Origin: Paraburkholderia ginsengiterrae
GTDB taxonomy: Bacteria; Pseudomonadota; Gammaproteobacteria; Burkholderiales; Burkholderiaceae
Assembly: GCF_001645125.1 (NCBI RefSeq)
Contig: NZ_LXKA01000110.1
Coordinates: 186,001-250,000, forward strand
Reading direction: 5' to 3'
DNA length: 64,000 nt
Under the pieces are notes generated by a model, which ran no database searches, was not told where the DNA came from, and worked only from the letters and a program-made list of their open reading frames with translations. Each line of letters begins with the position of its first letter. Position 1 is the first letter of the stretch. Positions 18,449-27,886 of the stretch are shown here, one piece after another. The position numbers were made by a program, and so were the translations under genes.

Positions 18449-18672
18449 GGAACGTGCCTAGGCATGTCATGCTTATGCATAGCGCGTGGCTGGCCAAAGT
18501 CAAGGCATATCGTGAGTGCCACATGGTGGCCGGATCGTGTTCCAGCCACCCCCGACGCTCACGATATTGTCGTAGCTGAAGGAAGGGCTGATTGCCCCGT
18601 TGATATCAGAATTGGGCGCGTTCGAGCATGGACGGCGCAGAGGGACGACACCACGGCCCGGAAAGGATAACC

Positions 18673-18795
18673 ATGGCAGAGACGAAGGAAAGAAACACAG
18701 TCGAACTCCGGCGATTGCAAGCCGCGCATATGCTGGGCGCGAAAGCATGCATCAAGAGCGTTGCCGTGCATCGGTTGGGGTGGGGCACGAAATGA
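18673..18795 (+). CDS. Very small ORF coupled to the next gene
   Basis: A 40-residue frame (MAETKERNTVELRRLQAAHM at the start) with a good ribosome site (AAAGGA, about six bases upstream) and a stop that overlaps the next start by ATGA. The coupling and ribosome site argue that it is translated. No family recognised; the sequence is basic with one cysteine. It might be a leader peptide for the downstream gene. Confidence 0.4.
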   Translation: MAETKERNTVELRRLQAAHMLGAKACIKSVAVHRLGWGTK

Positions 18796-19163
18796 CTCGG
18801 CCTCGCCTGGACACGCCGGATCCCGACGGCCTTGACGACGAAGCTCAGGCCGAGCTGCTGTGCTATCTGGTGGTTGCGCAGTTGATCACCCGGACTCGCA
18901 CCGGTCACTGGCTGCGAACCGATCACCTGGTTGAGTCGACACGGATCTGGCTGACTGGCAACGGTGCGCACGCCAACTGGTCAGAGCGCATTCGCCTCGC
19001 GGCATTGTCGGAGAAGCTCGCACAGAACGTTACCAGCCAGCTCCAGACTGCCGCGCCTGAGGCGCTCGCAAAGCTGTTCACCGACGGCTGGCGACTGGAC
19101 TATCGGTCGCCGGTCGTGCGCGGCATCCACGCTGCCTGCAAGAACAGATTGCAGGCCTGCTGA
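18792..19163 (+). CDS. Hypothetical protein, coupled to the 40-residue ORF
   Basis: Protein of 123 residues (MTRPRLDTPDPDGLDDEAQA at the start), apparently all helical, with a conserved-looking tail (LFTDGWRLDYRSPVVRGIHA). No known domain recognised. The ATG at 18792 overlaps the small upstream frame by four bases. It is divergent from the 817-residue recombinase and on its own before an 828-base gap. A role in the recombinase module is possible only by position. Confidence 0.5.
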   Translation: MTRPRLDTPDPDGLDDEAQAELLCYLVVAQLITRTRTGHWLRTDHLVESTRIWLTGNGAHANWSERIRLAALSEKLAQNVTSQLQTAAPEALAKLFTDGWRLDYRSPVVRGIHAACKNRLQAC

Positions 19164-19991
19164 TCCCGTCACCTATTGTCCGGCGTAGACACCGCGTTGG
19201 GAGAATCGGTCATCGGTACAGCGAGTGACACTATGATCTGTGACTCGCAAGGTGGTCTCGCGCCCGGTGCCAAATGCACAGCGAGAGCACCACGCCTCCA
19301 AGGCATTTGGTGTAGCCAATCCGCTAGCGCCTGAAGAAGCAGCAGACCATTAGTCGCATCCCGACCGATAAGCACACCGACGGCACGTACGCCAGCCACA
19401 ATTGCCAGTCGCTCACTTATGGTGGCGGCAGCCATGACGACTTCACTCCCATAGCTTGCGAAAAGATGACAGGTTGATTTGGTTCGAATGCTGCGCTTCC
19501 CAAGTGTTCATCACATCAAAAACGGGCAACGCAGCGCCAGTGATTGCTCCAGACGACCGGCGTCCAATCTTGAGTCCGGCGTGCTCTCGCACCCCAAGCG
19601 CCCATCATTCGAAATGAACGACGAAACCGGATGAGTTGGCGTCGTCTTACCCGGGCAGCGCAAAACACGATCTGGATTGATGCTTAATGCATCAAAATAA
19701 CCCCCTGCAATTGGATAACAGTCTTGGCTTTGCATTTTTCAAATAACCGCGTGTTAAAACATTAAATGCTACGGGCGCACCAACTCTAAACACCTACCGG
19801 TCGAAAACACCTACCGGTCGAAAGCTGAGGAAATCATTGCCGACAGCAATTTGATTTAACATTTTATATCGGAAACATTTACCTGACTATTTTTATATCT
19901 TTTCGCACCCAGGCATGTTTACCATTTTTATCATCAGACTTAAAATCTCTCGGCGCCAAGCAGGCGTGACACGCGACGGAGCATAATCAAA
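19164..19991. other. 828-base gap before vgrG; one tandem repeat, no supported gene
   Basis: Frames here, including one of 88 codons on the minus strand (19169-19435), show no recognisable family. The second half (about 19680-19990) is AT-rich compared with its surroundings and probably holds the vgrG promoter. A perfect two-copy repeat lies at 19788-19821. Confidence 0.4.
19788..19821. repeat. Perfect 17-bp tandem repeat upstream of vgrG
   Basis: AAACACCTACCGGTCGA occurs twice head to tail (19788-19804 and 19805-19821), about 170 bases before the vgrG start, in AT-rich sequence. Each unit contains the palindrome ACCGGT. It could be a regulator-binding site or replication slippage. Confidence 0.6.
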
Positions 19992-22700
19992 ATGGGGGCA
20001 GCGGACATAATCAACCAGATTCGATCTGGTGTTTTTCAAACCGAACGACTCGTTAAACTCGACACCCCGCTTGGCTCCAACACATTGCTTGTTCAGCGCG
20101 TCGTTGGAAGCAGCCGGGTTGGGCGCGATTACTCCTTCACGGTGGACGTTGCATCCCTGGACGAGTCGATTGAGCTCAAAAGCTTGATCGCTCAACCCGT
20201 TACGCTTTGGTTGCAGCAGACCGACAAGTCGTATCGGCCAGTAAACGGATTTGTCCACACTGCGCGACGACTGGGTTCAGACGGTGGTCTCACCAGCTAT
20301 CAGGTCAGTTTTGCCTGCTGGCTGCATTTTCTACGTTTCCGTCGCGATGCACGCATTTGGCAGGACGTAACCGTTGATGAAATCGTTACCGACGTCTTTA
20401 ATCAACATCCCCAGGCACAAGGCGCCTTTCGATTTGCGTTGAGCAAGGCGTTGCAACCGCGGTCATTCTGCGTTCAATACGAAGACGACTGGAATTTTGT
20501 CAATCGCTTGATGGAGGCGGAAGGCTGGTACGGCTATTTCGAGCAGGCCGGAGATGGCCAGTCGCACAAGCTGGTCATTACTGACAATCTGGACTCATTC
20601 AAGCCCGCGTCCCCGCAGACCGTCCCGTTCTATCGCGCCGGCACGAACAGCGAAACAGATGCGTTGGTGCAATGGTCGGGGACTAGAACGCTGCAGAGCT
20701 CGTCGATTGTGACCAGCACATTCGACTACAAATCCCCGCTCTATGCAAAAGGCACCAATATTCCGACCGTCGGAAATCAGGGGGCGCTGCCATCGCAGGC
20801 CGAGGTCTACGAATATTCCGGTGCGTACACATACCGCGAGCAGGAGCGCGGTGACGCATTGTCCAAAATCCGAATGGAGGAGTGGGAGTCGCGCGCCAAA
20901 CGATTTTATGGCGTGGGCGCGGTGCGCCGGCTCGATACCGGCCAATGGTTCGAACTGGCGAATCACCAGGATCATGGCAGCGGCGATGCGCAAGAACGGC
21001 AGTTCGCGATCCTCTCTGTCGAATGGGTGATCGAGAACAACCTGCCGATATCGCGCACCAACGTCGAGTTTCCACACAGCCTGCAATCGAAGGTGGACGC
21101 GTTTCGTGCAAGTTTTGGGACGACCCAACCGTCAGCTACGATTACGGCCGGCGACGGTAGCACCGGGTTCTTCATGGCGAGCATCGAGGCGCAGCGACGA
21201 TCCGTACCTTTTCGTAGTCCCCTGGAACACCGCAAGCCGGTGATGCCAACGCAAACCGCGACGGTGGTTGGCCCATCGGGCGAGGAGGTGTTCACTGATC
21301 AATTGAACCGCGTAAAAGTGCACATGCACTGGGACAGGTTGAACAGTGGAGATGAAAAAGCGTCGTGCTGGGTTCGCGTGTCTTATCCGAATGCTGGTGG
21401 CAATTGGGGTGGCGTATTTGTGCCGCGCATCGGTCAAGAAGTCATCATCACCTATATGGATGGTGACCCAGACCGTCCGTTGATTACCGGGCGTGTTTAC
21501 AACAGTGCCTCTGCACCTCAATGGCATACGCAAGGCCAACTGTCCGGATATAAGTCAAAGGAACATAAAGGCTCGGGGTATAACCAGCTCGTACTCGATG
21601 ATTCGACAGGTCAGAATCGCGCGCAGCTTTACAGCACGCAAACCGCAGCACAGTTGAATCTCGGCTATCTGGTCTCGCAAACCGACAACACGCGTGGCGC
21701 ATTCCGCGGCACGGGCTTCGAACTTGCCACCGACGCCTACGGCGCGATCCGCTCCCAGAAAGGGCTCTACATCAGCACGTTTGGCCGTCCGGCAGCGAGC
21801 GGTGAGCAACTCGACGCCACCGAGGCGCGCGGTCAGTTGACTGCAGGTCAGCAGTTGCTGAGCGCAACGGCGGACACTGCGCGACAACACGGTGCAGCCG
21901 ATATGCAAGCGATCGACTCGCTGAAGACGTTCACAAATGCCACCCAATCCAGCTACGGCGGAAGCGCTTCGCCTGCCTTGTCGGCTTCCTCCGCGCAGGG
22001 ACAGGAGACGTCGGGCGGCACTGGCCAAGCCAACGGCTTCAGCGATCCCGTGCTGTTGCTCGCTTCCCCCAAAGGCGTAGGGATCACCACGCCGGAAAGC
22101 GTCCATATTCACGCGGGCGAGAACGCGACGATATCCGCGAACACCGATATCAACGTTGCGATCGGCAAGAGCCTCGTCGCAAATGCGGTCGATAAGATCA
22201 GCCTGTTCGCATACAAGCTCGGCATGAAACTGATCGCCGCGCGCGGCAAGCTCGAGATTCAGGCGCAGACAGACGGCATCGACGTGCTTGCGAGCAAAGG
22301 CATCAAGATTTCATCCTCCACCGATGCCATCCAGTTGAGCGCGGAAAAAGAAATTCTGCTCACGTCGGGCGGCGCCTATATCCGCATCAGCGGCGGCAGC
22401 ATCCAGGTTCACGCGCCGAGCCAGGTGGATATCAAAGGCTCCGAACATTCGTTCACCGGCCCGACGCGCTACGACGGGCAACCCGCAGCATTGCCCAAGA
22501 GTGTGGTCAACGACCAGCAATTCATCCTGAAGGACGAGACCACCGGCAACGTGATGCCGCTCGCGCCTTACCGCATCGAAAGCGGTGATGGTCAGGTGCT
22601 GGCTCGCGGCATTACCGACGCCGAGGGCAAAACCGTGCGGGTCTTCACCGGTACTCAGGAACAGGAGTTGAAGATGTTCCATGAGGACGATCAGGCCTAG
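19992..22700 (+). CDS. vgrG: Type VI secretion spike protein VgrG (TssI)
   Basis: Protein of 902 residues forming the trimeric tip of the type VI secretion tube. The gp27-like part is at ~1-380 (QRVVGSSRVGRDYSFTVDV; QYEDDWNFVNRLMEAEGWYG), the gp5-like OB-fold at ~443-503 (HMHWDRLNSGDEKASCWVRV; DGDPDRPLITGRVYN), and a DUF2345 beta-helix extension from ~688 (LLLASPKGVGITTPESVHIH). The C-terminus after ~835 (DEYS-free tail PYRIESGDGQVLARGITDAE) resembles the short domain that loads cargo. It heads a same-strand cluster of likely effectors and loading proteins; no tss structural genes are here, so the injection machine must be encoded elsewhere. Confidence 0.95.
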   Translation: MGAADIINQIRSGVFQTERLVKLDTPLGSNTLLVQRVVGSSRVGRDYSFTVDVASLDESIELKSLIAQPVTLWLQQTDKSYRPVNGFVHTARRLGSDGGLTSYQVSFACWLHFLRFRRDARIWQDVTVDEIVTDVFNQHPQAQGAFRFALSKALQPRSFCVQYEDDWNFVNRLMEAEGWYGYFEQAGDGQSHKLVITDNLDSFKPASPQTVPFYRAGTNSETDALVQWSGTRTLQSSSIVTSTFDYKSPLYAKGTNIPTVGNQGALPSQAEVYEYSGAYTYREQERGDALSKIRMEEWESRAKRFYGVGAVRRLDTGQWFELANHQDHGSGDAQERQFAILSVEWVIENNLPISRTNVEFPHSLQSKVDAFRASFGTTQPSATITAGDGSTGFFMASIEAQRRSVPFRSPLEHRKPVMPTQTATVVGPSGEEVFTDQLNRVKVHMHWDRLNSGDEKASCWVRVSYPNAGGNWGGVFVPRIGQEVIITYMDGDPDRPLITGRVYNSASAPQWHTQGQLSGYKSKEHKGSGYNQLVLDDSTGQNRAQLYSTQTAAQLNLGYLVSQTDNTRGAFRGTGFELATDAYGAIRSQKGLYISTFGRPAASGEQLDATEARGQLTAGQQLLSATADTARQHGAADMQAIDSLKTFTNATQSSYGGSASPALSASSAQGQETSGGTGQANGFSDPVLLLASPKGVGITTPESVHIHAGENATISANTDINVAIGKSLVANAVDKISLFAYKLGMKLIAARGKLEIQAQTDGIDVLASKGIKISSSTDAIQLSAEKEILLTSGGAYIRISGGSIQVHAPSQVDIKGSEHSFTGPTRYDGQPAALPKSVVNDQQFILKDETTGNVMPLAPYRIESGDGQVLARGITDAEGKTVRVFTGTQEQELKMFHEDDQA

Positions 22701-22738
22701 GATCGACAACAACATGACGGGTGAGTCGAGATCAAATC

Positions 22739-24868
22739 ATGAATAGTCAGAACGCAGCTGGGACAAGCCAATCGAACGCGCAGGAAGGTCAGAACGCAGC
22801 TGGGACAACCCATTCGAACGCGCAGGAAGGCAGCACCGCCGACGCCAAGGGTACGCAGCGGCCGCTCCTCTTTTTTTATCCGGATACAGCCGAGCTTTTC
22901 GAATGCCCGGTCGAATCCGTCGATGCTGTGGCGAAAGAGATTGCGCTGATGAGTCGGCTATCTGAGAACCTGATCGAGGCACGACAGGCACTGGGCGTCG
23001 CGCACGCTGCTTGGCTGGAGCAACAGGCAAATGTGGCGTTGCGTCCGCAACTCGAAGCGAACCTGAAAGAAGCGATCAAGAAAGAAGAAGCCGCAACCGC
23101 GGAAGTTCACGAGCACCTCGAGGAGACGCCCGCCTTCAACAAGGACGGCGTGTGGGAGCTTTTGCCCTTGCGCAAGACAGCGGCCGGCAAAGATAAGTAC
23201 AGCGGTCAGCGCTTTACGTACGTGCGGTCGTCGAAAGTGAAGAACCATTTTCGACGCTACAAGCTGGACTCCGACAAGCCCCAACTCAAATCCTTTCTCG
23301 TCAAGGACGCGACGACGGGCAACTATAAGCTGGATCACGAGAAGATCCAGGAGAAGCTCGACGAAGCGTTCAAGAAAGCGAAGCTCCACGAATGGAAGAC
23401 ACCGCCTTGGGGTCGCGAGTGGGCACCTGAGTTTGCAGAGGCGTTCAACAAGGCCGCCAAATTCAAATCACCGGACGATCCCAACGCAATGTGCGAGTTC
23501 TCCGGTGGCACTCAGATCCTGCGGCTGTTCGCCGGCGCTGGCGCGAGCGCCAAAGCGGAAAGCACCATCAAGTCGTTCGACGACCTGTTGCACCTGCGCG
23601 GCGAAGTCGCCGCATCGGCGAAAGCGAAGGGTGAAGTCGGCGGAGTGCTGGCTGACGGAAACATCAAAGCCACGCTTTATCTGCCGTGGAAATCCGGGCT
23701 TGAACTATGGATTCCGGCACCGACCGAGAGCCAGAGTGGCGCGATCTCGTGGAAGAGCACGCCCGACACCACGCTGGGCTTCTTCAGGATCTCGCTCGCG
23801 GCAAAGGCGGAAGCTTCTTGCGGTGCGAGCCTCCTCGCGGAAGGCGGGGTCGAATTCAAACTTGGTCGCGACGGTAAGACGCAGAAGGTCAAAGGTACGC
23901 GTGCTACTCGCAACGCGGCGCAAATGCAGCAGCCCAAACTCGATGTCACAAAGGTCGAAGTCAAGGCTGATGCGGGCGGTGATCTGAAGGCCTTTGCCGG
24001 CGTCGAGGCGGAGGCCTCCGTGGAGGGAGCATTCGAATGGCGGCGCCCGCAGGAAAAGGTCAAATGGACCTCGTTCGCGTCCGTCAAGCCGGGCGTGAGC
24101 GGCCAGGCCGGCGCCGGCGCGCAGGCCGCGTTCCACATTACCTATGACGACAAGTTTCGCATTCTGATGAGGGCGGGCTTATGCGTCGGTGTTGGCTTGA
24201 AGGGCGAAGTGGAAGCCGCGGTCGACGTCGTCAACATGGCCGAGTTCGCCTGGTGGGCCAAAACCCAAATTGCCTATGCTGGCGACAAAAACCTTCAGTA
24301 CTTCGCCAAGGATGCCTTCAGGACGTTCGTGGCGATGTACACGTTGGCGATTGCCAAGGGTAAGGAGATCGGCGCCTACGTCGGCAAACAGTTCGACGAA
24401 ATGAGAACCGAGCTGACCGACTTTATCCGTACCCAGCCTCGGGCATTTCTCAACGCAATCAGGAACGCGCATGACTCGCTGCTGAACAGTCTTGCGGAGG
24501 TGAAGGGCTATATCGTTTATGCGTTAAAGTCCATCGCCGACCGATTCGACGAATGGCGGCTGGAAGCGACCGATGCGATCAGCCGTATTCTTGCAGCCGC
24601 CCAGATAAGGAACGAACTGGAGAACGTCTACCAGTTCACCTCGTCGGAAATTGCGGTAAAGGGCAATGCGCAAGTTGCGCGCAATGAGATCGGACAGTTC
24701 GTCGGCACGAGCCAGCTGGCGATGGTGGAAAGCCGTATGCGTGTCGACCCGGCACCGGGTTTCGGCTTTGTCTTCAACGATTCGGCTGCGTACCGGATGC
24801 AGCAAGGAACCGCGCTCGCCTGGATGGATCCAAAAACGACCGCGGGCGACGGCTCCCAGATGGCTTGA
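22739..24868 (+). CDS. Unknown large protein behind vgrG, probable type VI cargo
   Basis: Protein of 709 residues, no family recognised with confidence. The first ~31 residues hold two 14-residue repeats (QNAAGTSQSNAQEG and QNAAGTTHSNAQEG). A heptad-like charged helix follows (~60-125), then a glycine/alanine-rich beta region (~250-460: GEVGGVLADGNIKATLYLPW) and helices to the end, including a possible membrane-active hydrophobic stretch. The start at 22739 was preferred to 22721, which lies between stop and repeats. It is directly after vgrG and before the FGE-like gene, so secretion through this spike is plausible. No catalytic motif was identified, so toxicity is unproven. Confidence 0.7.
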   Translation: MNSQNAAGTSQSNAQEGQNAAGTTHSNAQEGSTADAKGTQRPLLFFYPDTAELFECPVESVDAVAKEIALMSRLSENLIEARQALGVAHAAWLEQQANVALRPQLEANLKEAIKKEEAATAEVHEHLEETPAFNKDGVWELLPLRKTAAGKDKYSGQRFTYVRSSKVKNHFRRYKLDSDKPQLKSFLVKDATTGNYKLDHEKIQEKLDEAFKKAKLHEWKTPPWGREWAPEFAEAFNKAAKFKSPDDPNAMCEFSGGTQILRLFAGAGASAKAESTIKSFDDLLHLRGEVAASAKAKGEVGGVLADGNIKATLYLPWKSGLELWIPAPTESQSGAISWKSTPDTTLGFFRISLAAKAEASCGASLLAEGGVEFKLGRDGKTQKVKGTRATRNAAQMQQPKLDVTKVEVKADAGGDLKAFAGVEAEASVEGAFEWRRPQEKVKWTSFASVKPGVSGQAGAGAQAAFHITYDDKFRILMRAGLCVGVGLKGEVEAAVDVVNMAEFAWWAKTQIAYAGDKNLQYFAKDAFRTFVAMYTLAIAKGKEIGAYVGKQFDEMRTELTDFIRTQPRAFLNAIRNAHDSLLNSLAEVKGYIVYALKSIADRFDEWRLEATDAISRILAAAQIRNELENVYQFTSSEIAVKGNAQVARNEIGQFVGTSQLAMVESRMRVDPAPGFGFVFNDSAAYRMQQGTALAWMDPKTTAGDGSQMA
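22748..22831 (+). repeat. Two-copy 42-bp tandem repeat inside the vgrG-linked gene
   Basis: Units 22748-22789 and 22790-22831 differ at only a few bases and encode 14 residues each, leaving the frame intact. It lies at the extreme N-terminus, so copy number could vary by slippage without breaking the protein. Confidence 0.8.
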
Positions 24869-24910
24869 GCGGCGACATCGGTTCAATAGAGAATATAGGA
24901 GTGGTGCTGC

Positions 24911-25993
24911 ATGGGTTATCGGTCTCGTCTGGCTCAAGAGAAATCACGGGCGCTGTTGGTTGCTGGAATATCGTTGCTGTTGTCGGGCAGCGTTTTTGCA
25001 CAGAAAGTCGACGTGAACGCACCCGCTGACAAAGATCGATTGATCCGCGAGATTACGACACCGTCACCGAAGAAGGACACGTGGGAACATCTCAGCACTG
25101 TGCTGAACTGGGGAACCGGTAAGCCGTACGACGACACCATCCGCATCTTGCAGGATTACTTCAAGTCGTTGCCGCCGCCTTCTAATGACGAACTCGCCAG
25201 ATTCAAGGACAAGGTGCATCGCGAACTGGTCTTCGTCAAAGGCGGCCAGTTCCTGATGGGCGATTTCGGTCCGGAAAAGTCGCAGGACAGACTGCCCTAC
25301 TCCGCCAACGACGGCGCCGCGCCCGCACACAACGTGACGCTCGACAGTTACTCGATTTTCAAGCATCGCGTGACTTACGCCGACTATGACCTTTACACAC
25401 GCGCCAATGGCTTGCCGCCGATCGCGATCAGCAAACACGAAGACCTGGAGTTCCGTTTTCCCGACTACCCCGTGGCGCATATCACGTGGCAACAGTCGCG
25501 CGATTTCTGCGCATGGGTCGGTAAGCTCGTGAGTCTGCCAGTCGATTTGCCGACTGAGGCGCAGTGGGAATATGCAGCACGTTCGCGCGGCGAGTTGTGG
25601 GTGATTCCCAGCGCCGCGGTGCCGGTTGTCGACGGCAAATACAACCTCGAACAGCTCGACAACATCATCGACAAAATGGAAGAGAACGGCACCAGCCCCG
25701 AGCCGCTGGTTAGCCGGCCGGTAGGCACGTATGGCGACAATCGGCTGGGCGTGTCGGACGTGTTCGGCCGTGGCAAGGAATGGACTTATGACTGGTTCGA
25801 CAAGAACTACTATAGCCACGCGGCGCCGCACGATCCGCGAGGTCCGGAGCGAGGCAGCCTGCGCAGCATCCGGTATGCAACCGATAGTCGCACGCGACTC
25901 GTCATCGACCGCACGGGCCTCGCGCCCGATACCGCGAAGGCCGATCTCGGGTTTCGATGCGTGCTCAACGAGTCTTCGCCAACAGGTCAGTGA
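24911..25993 (+). CDS. Secreted formylglycine-generating-enzyme-like (SUMF1) protein
   Basis: Protein of 360 residues with a signal peptide (hydrophobic ~14-30 ending SGSVFAQ) and an FGE-sulfatase domain from ~104 to the end (ELVFVKGGQFLMGDFG; LPTEAQWEYAARSRGE; LGFRCV). The cysteines used for copper binding by true formylglycine enzymes are not obvious, so it may be a non-catalytic relative. FGE-like proteins are found in several type VI clusters, sometimes as accessory or immunity-type proteins in the periplasm. Being exported and directly behind the probable effector, an immunity role is possible but unproven. Confidence 0.8.
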   Translation: MGYRSRLAQEKSRALLVAGISLLLSGSVFAQKVDVNAPADKDRLIREITTPSPKKDTWEHLSTVLNWGTGKPYDDTIRILQDYFKSLPPPSNDELARFKDKVHRELVFVKGGQFLMGDFGPEKSQDRLPYSANDGAAPAHNVTLDSYSIFKHRVTYADYDLYTRANGLPPIAISKHEDLEFRFPDYPVAHITWQQSRDFCAWVGKLVSLPVDLPTEAQWEYAARSRGELWVIPSAAVPVVDGKYNLEQLDNIIDKMEENGTSPEPLVSRPVGTYGDNRLGVSDVFGRGKEWTYDWFDKNYYSHAAPHDPRGPERGSLRSIRYATDSRTRLVIDRTGLAPDTAKADLGFRCVLNESSPTGQ

Positions 25994-26023
25994 GATGCGC
26001 ACGCACGCTCCAACCGTCCACTC

Positions 26024-26956
26024 ATGATGAATTCAGCCGCCGTCCCGTCGCCGCACAGCCGAAGCACGCTCGTAATCCTGACGCTCAGTCTAGGCGCGCT
26101 GCTTTTTTCGCTGTGCTGGCTCGTGTCTTCGCTGATCGCCACGCATCGCATGACGGTCGCCGAAGGAACCGTGGTGAGTTACGACCAGGGCGGCCGAAGC
26201 TGGCGTTCGTATCAACCCGTGATCGTCTTCACGACCGCACGCGGCGAGCGCGAACAGATCACGGGCCAGACGTCGTCGACGCAGCCGGCCTACGATATCG
26301 GCCAAACGTTGCGCGTGTTCTACGACCCTGCGAACCCCGCACGCTCGGCGATTATCGACGACTTTGGGCAGCGCTGGTTTCCTGTCGGCGTAGTGATGTT
26401 GCTCAGCGTGGTGTTTTCAGCGATTGGCGCGGTGATGTTCGTAATCGAACGCAGCAATGTTAAACATGTCACGCCTTCGTCGTACTCGCAGGCGAGGCGC
26501 AAACGCGGCCGACAGAATCTACTGATCTGCCTGATTCCGATTGTCATCGGCGCGGGATTTCTGCTGGGCGCTGCCGCTTCGGCGATGCGCGAACGGCAGA
26601 TCATTGGAAGCTATACGCGCACGACTGGCAAAGTCGTCGAAGTCCAGGAAGCCGAGCGGCCTTATCAGCCGCGCTCGCACATGTACTCGGCGATTGTCGC
26701 GTTCAAAACCACGACGGGGAAAGAAGTCACCTTTGCGCAGGGGTCGTCGTCATCGCATAACGATCTCGGCAGCGGTGATGAGGTCAGTGTTCTCTACGAT
26801 GCGAATACGCCCGATCGCGCGATGATCGACAGCTTCTGGGAGCACTGGGGACTGCCTGCCATCCTCTTTGCCATCGGCTTGCCGTTCTTCGCCGTTGGTG
26901 TGTTCTTTGTCAGCAACGTCGACTTCAGCGATGGGCGCCACAGCAAACGGACCTAG
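26024..26956 (+). CDS. DUF3592 membrane protein with two repeated units
   Basis: Protein of 310 residues built from two similar halves, each with a hydrophobic helix, a beta-rich soluble stretch, and another helix. The soluble parts carry the DUF3592 pattern (EGTVVSYDQGGRSWRSYQPV and GKVVEVQEAERPYQPRSHMY; DVSVLYDAN-like endings followed by IDSFWEHWGLP). Four transmembrane segments are expected at ~20-45, ~118-140, ~165-185 and ~275-300. It sits between the FGE-like and PAAR genes on the same strand. DUF3592 proteins occur in type VI loci and membrane localisation would suit immunity, but function is unknown. Confidence 0.8.
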   Translation: MMNSAAVPSPHSRSTLVILTLSLGALLFSLCWLVSSLIATHRMTVAEGTVVSYDQGGRSWRSYQPVIVFTTARGEREQITGQTSSTQPAYDIGQTLRVFYDPANPARSAIIDDFGQRWFPVGVVMLLSVVFSAIGAVMFVIERSNVKHVTPSSYSQARRKRGRQNLLICLIPIVIGAGFLLGAAASAMRERQIIGSYTRTTGKVVEVQEAERPYQPRSHMYSAIVAFKTTTGKEVTFAQGSSSSHNDLGSGDEVSVLYDANTPDRAMIDSFWEHWGLPAILFAIGLPFFAVGVFFVSNVDFSDGRHSKRT

Positions 26957-26999
26957 CTTTGAACGTGATTCGACATTCGAGATTGATGGCAGGTGACTT

Positions 27000-27389
27000 A
27001 TGACTTCGATCGCATGTGAAGGCGATAGCACGTCGCACGGCGGCAAGATCGTTTCCGCTTCGGCGAGCATCGGCGTCGGCGACAGCGGACGGCGCGCCGC
27101 CCGGCTCGGTGACCTCGTCCATTGTCCGAAATGCGACGGCACGTTTCCGATTGTGACATCGCAGAATCCGGCGATGACCGTGGAAGGTGTGCCGCTCGCT
27201 TTTCATGGCGACAAGACCTCGTGCGGTGCGGTGTTGATCGCCGCGCAATCTGAAACCACTGGCAATGTACCTGCGTCGATGCAGGGCACGACAGCCGCGG
27301 CGGCGGAGTCCACAGTCGCGCCGACCTTGTGTCGCGAGTGCCTCGCTCATGCCGCAGAAACGGGCGCTTCCACTGTCGTGCGCTCATGA
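27000..27389 (+). CDS. PAAR-domain spike-tip protein
   Basis: Protein of 129 residues with a PAAR domain (GDSTSHGGKIVSASASIGVG; GDLVHCPKCDGTFPI; HGDKTSCGAVLI) in the first ~85 residues. PAAR proteins form the sharp tip on VgrG and may carry effectors. The short C-terminal tail has a CxxC pair (LCRECLAHAAET) of unknown role. The stop overlaps the next start (ATGA), coupling it to the DUF4123 adaptor. Confidence 0.92.
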   Translation: MTSIACEGDSTSHGGKIVSASASIGVGDSGRRAARLGDLVHCPKCDGTFPIVTSQNPAMTVEGVPLAFHGDKTSCGAVLIAAQSETTGNVPASMQGTTAAAAESTVAPTLCRECLAHAAETGASTVVRS

Positions 27390-27886
27390 TTCCAACGACT
27401 CTCGCTGAACGGCTGGAGCGTTTGCGTGCTGATGCGCCGGGGCTGCGTGCGTATGCGCTGGTCGATGGCCTGCAGTACGAACAGCATTTCGGCCGCAGCT
27501 TGCGGCGCCGCTGGGGCACTGTGCACACGCTTTTCGCCGGGACAGAAGATGAGCCATTGGCATCCGCTGGACCATGGCTTGTCGACATCGCGCAACCCGA
27601 TGCCGACGTGGTGGCTTCACTCGATGAACTGGAAACAGCGCGGCCTGGTGTGATGTGGTTGTTCAGCACGCAGGATATCGAGTCGCTCGTGCGGACACTG
27701 CAACGCAAGCTCAACAGCAAACTGCCGAATGGCAAGATTGCGTTGCTCCGGTTCTGGGATCCGCGTGTTTTCGTGCCGCTCTTCAATGCGCTCGACACCG
27801 AAAGACGTCGCGCTTATTTCGGCGATGTGGACGAGTGGCACGGCCTCGCGGATGGCAAACGCTTTCACGTCTCTCACCATGCTTGA
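27386..27886 (+). CDS. DUF4123 adaptor/chaperone (Tap/TEC type)
   Basis: Protein of 166 residues with the DUF4123 signature: YALVDGLQYEQHF at ~22-34, PWLVDI near 63, and LLRFWDPRVFVPLFNALD near 118. DUF4123 proteins load effectors onto VgrG or PAAR and are encoded beside their cargo. The ATG overlaps the PAAR stop, and the 3' end overlaps the next gene by eight bases. The neighbouring Tox-REase-5 proteins are the obvious clients. Confidence 0.9.
   Translation: MIPTTLAERLERLRADAPGLRAYALVDGLQYEQHFGRSLRRRWGTVHTLFAGTEDEPLASAGPWLVDIAQPDADVVASLDELETARPGVMWLFSTQDIESLVRTLQRKLNSKLPNGKIALLRFWDPRVFVPLFNALDTERRRAYFGDVDEWHGLADGKRFHVSHHA

Noticed and set aside
19169-19435. 88-codon minus-strand frame before vgrG
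   Set aside because: No recognisable family, no clear ribosome site, and isolated; kept only as a note in the gap entry.
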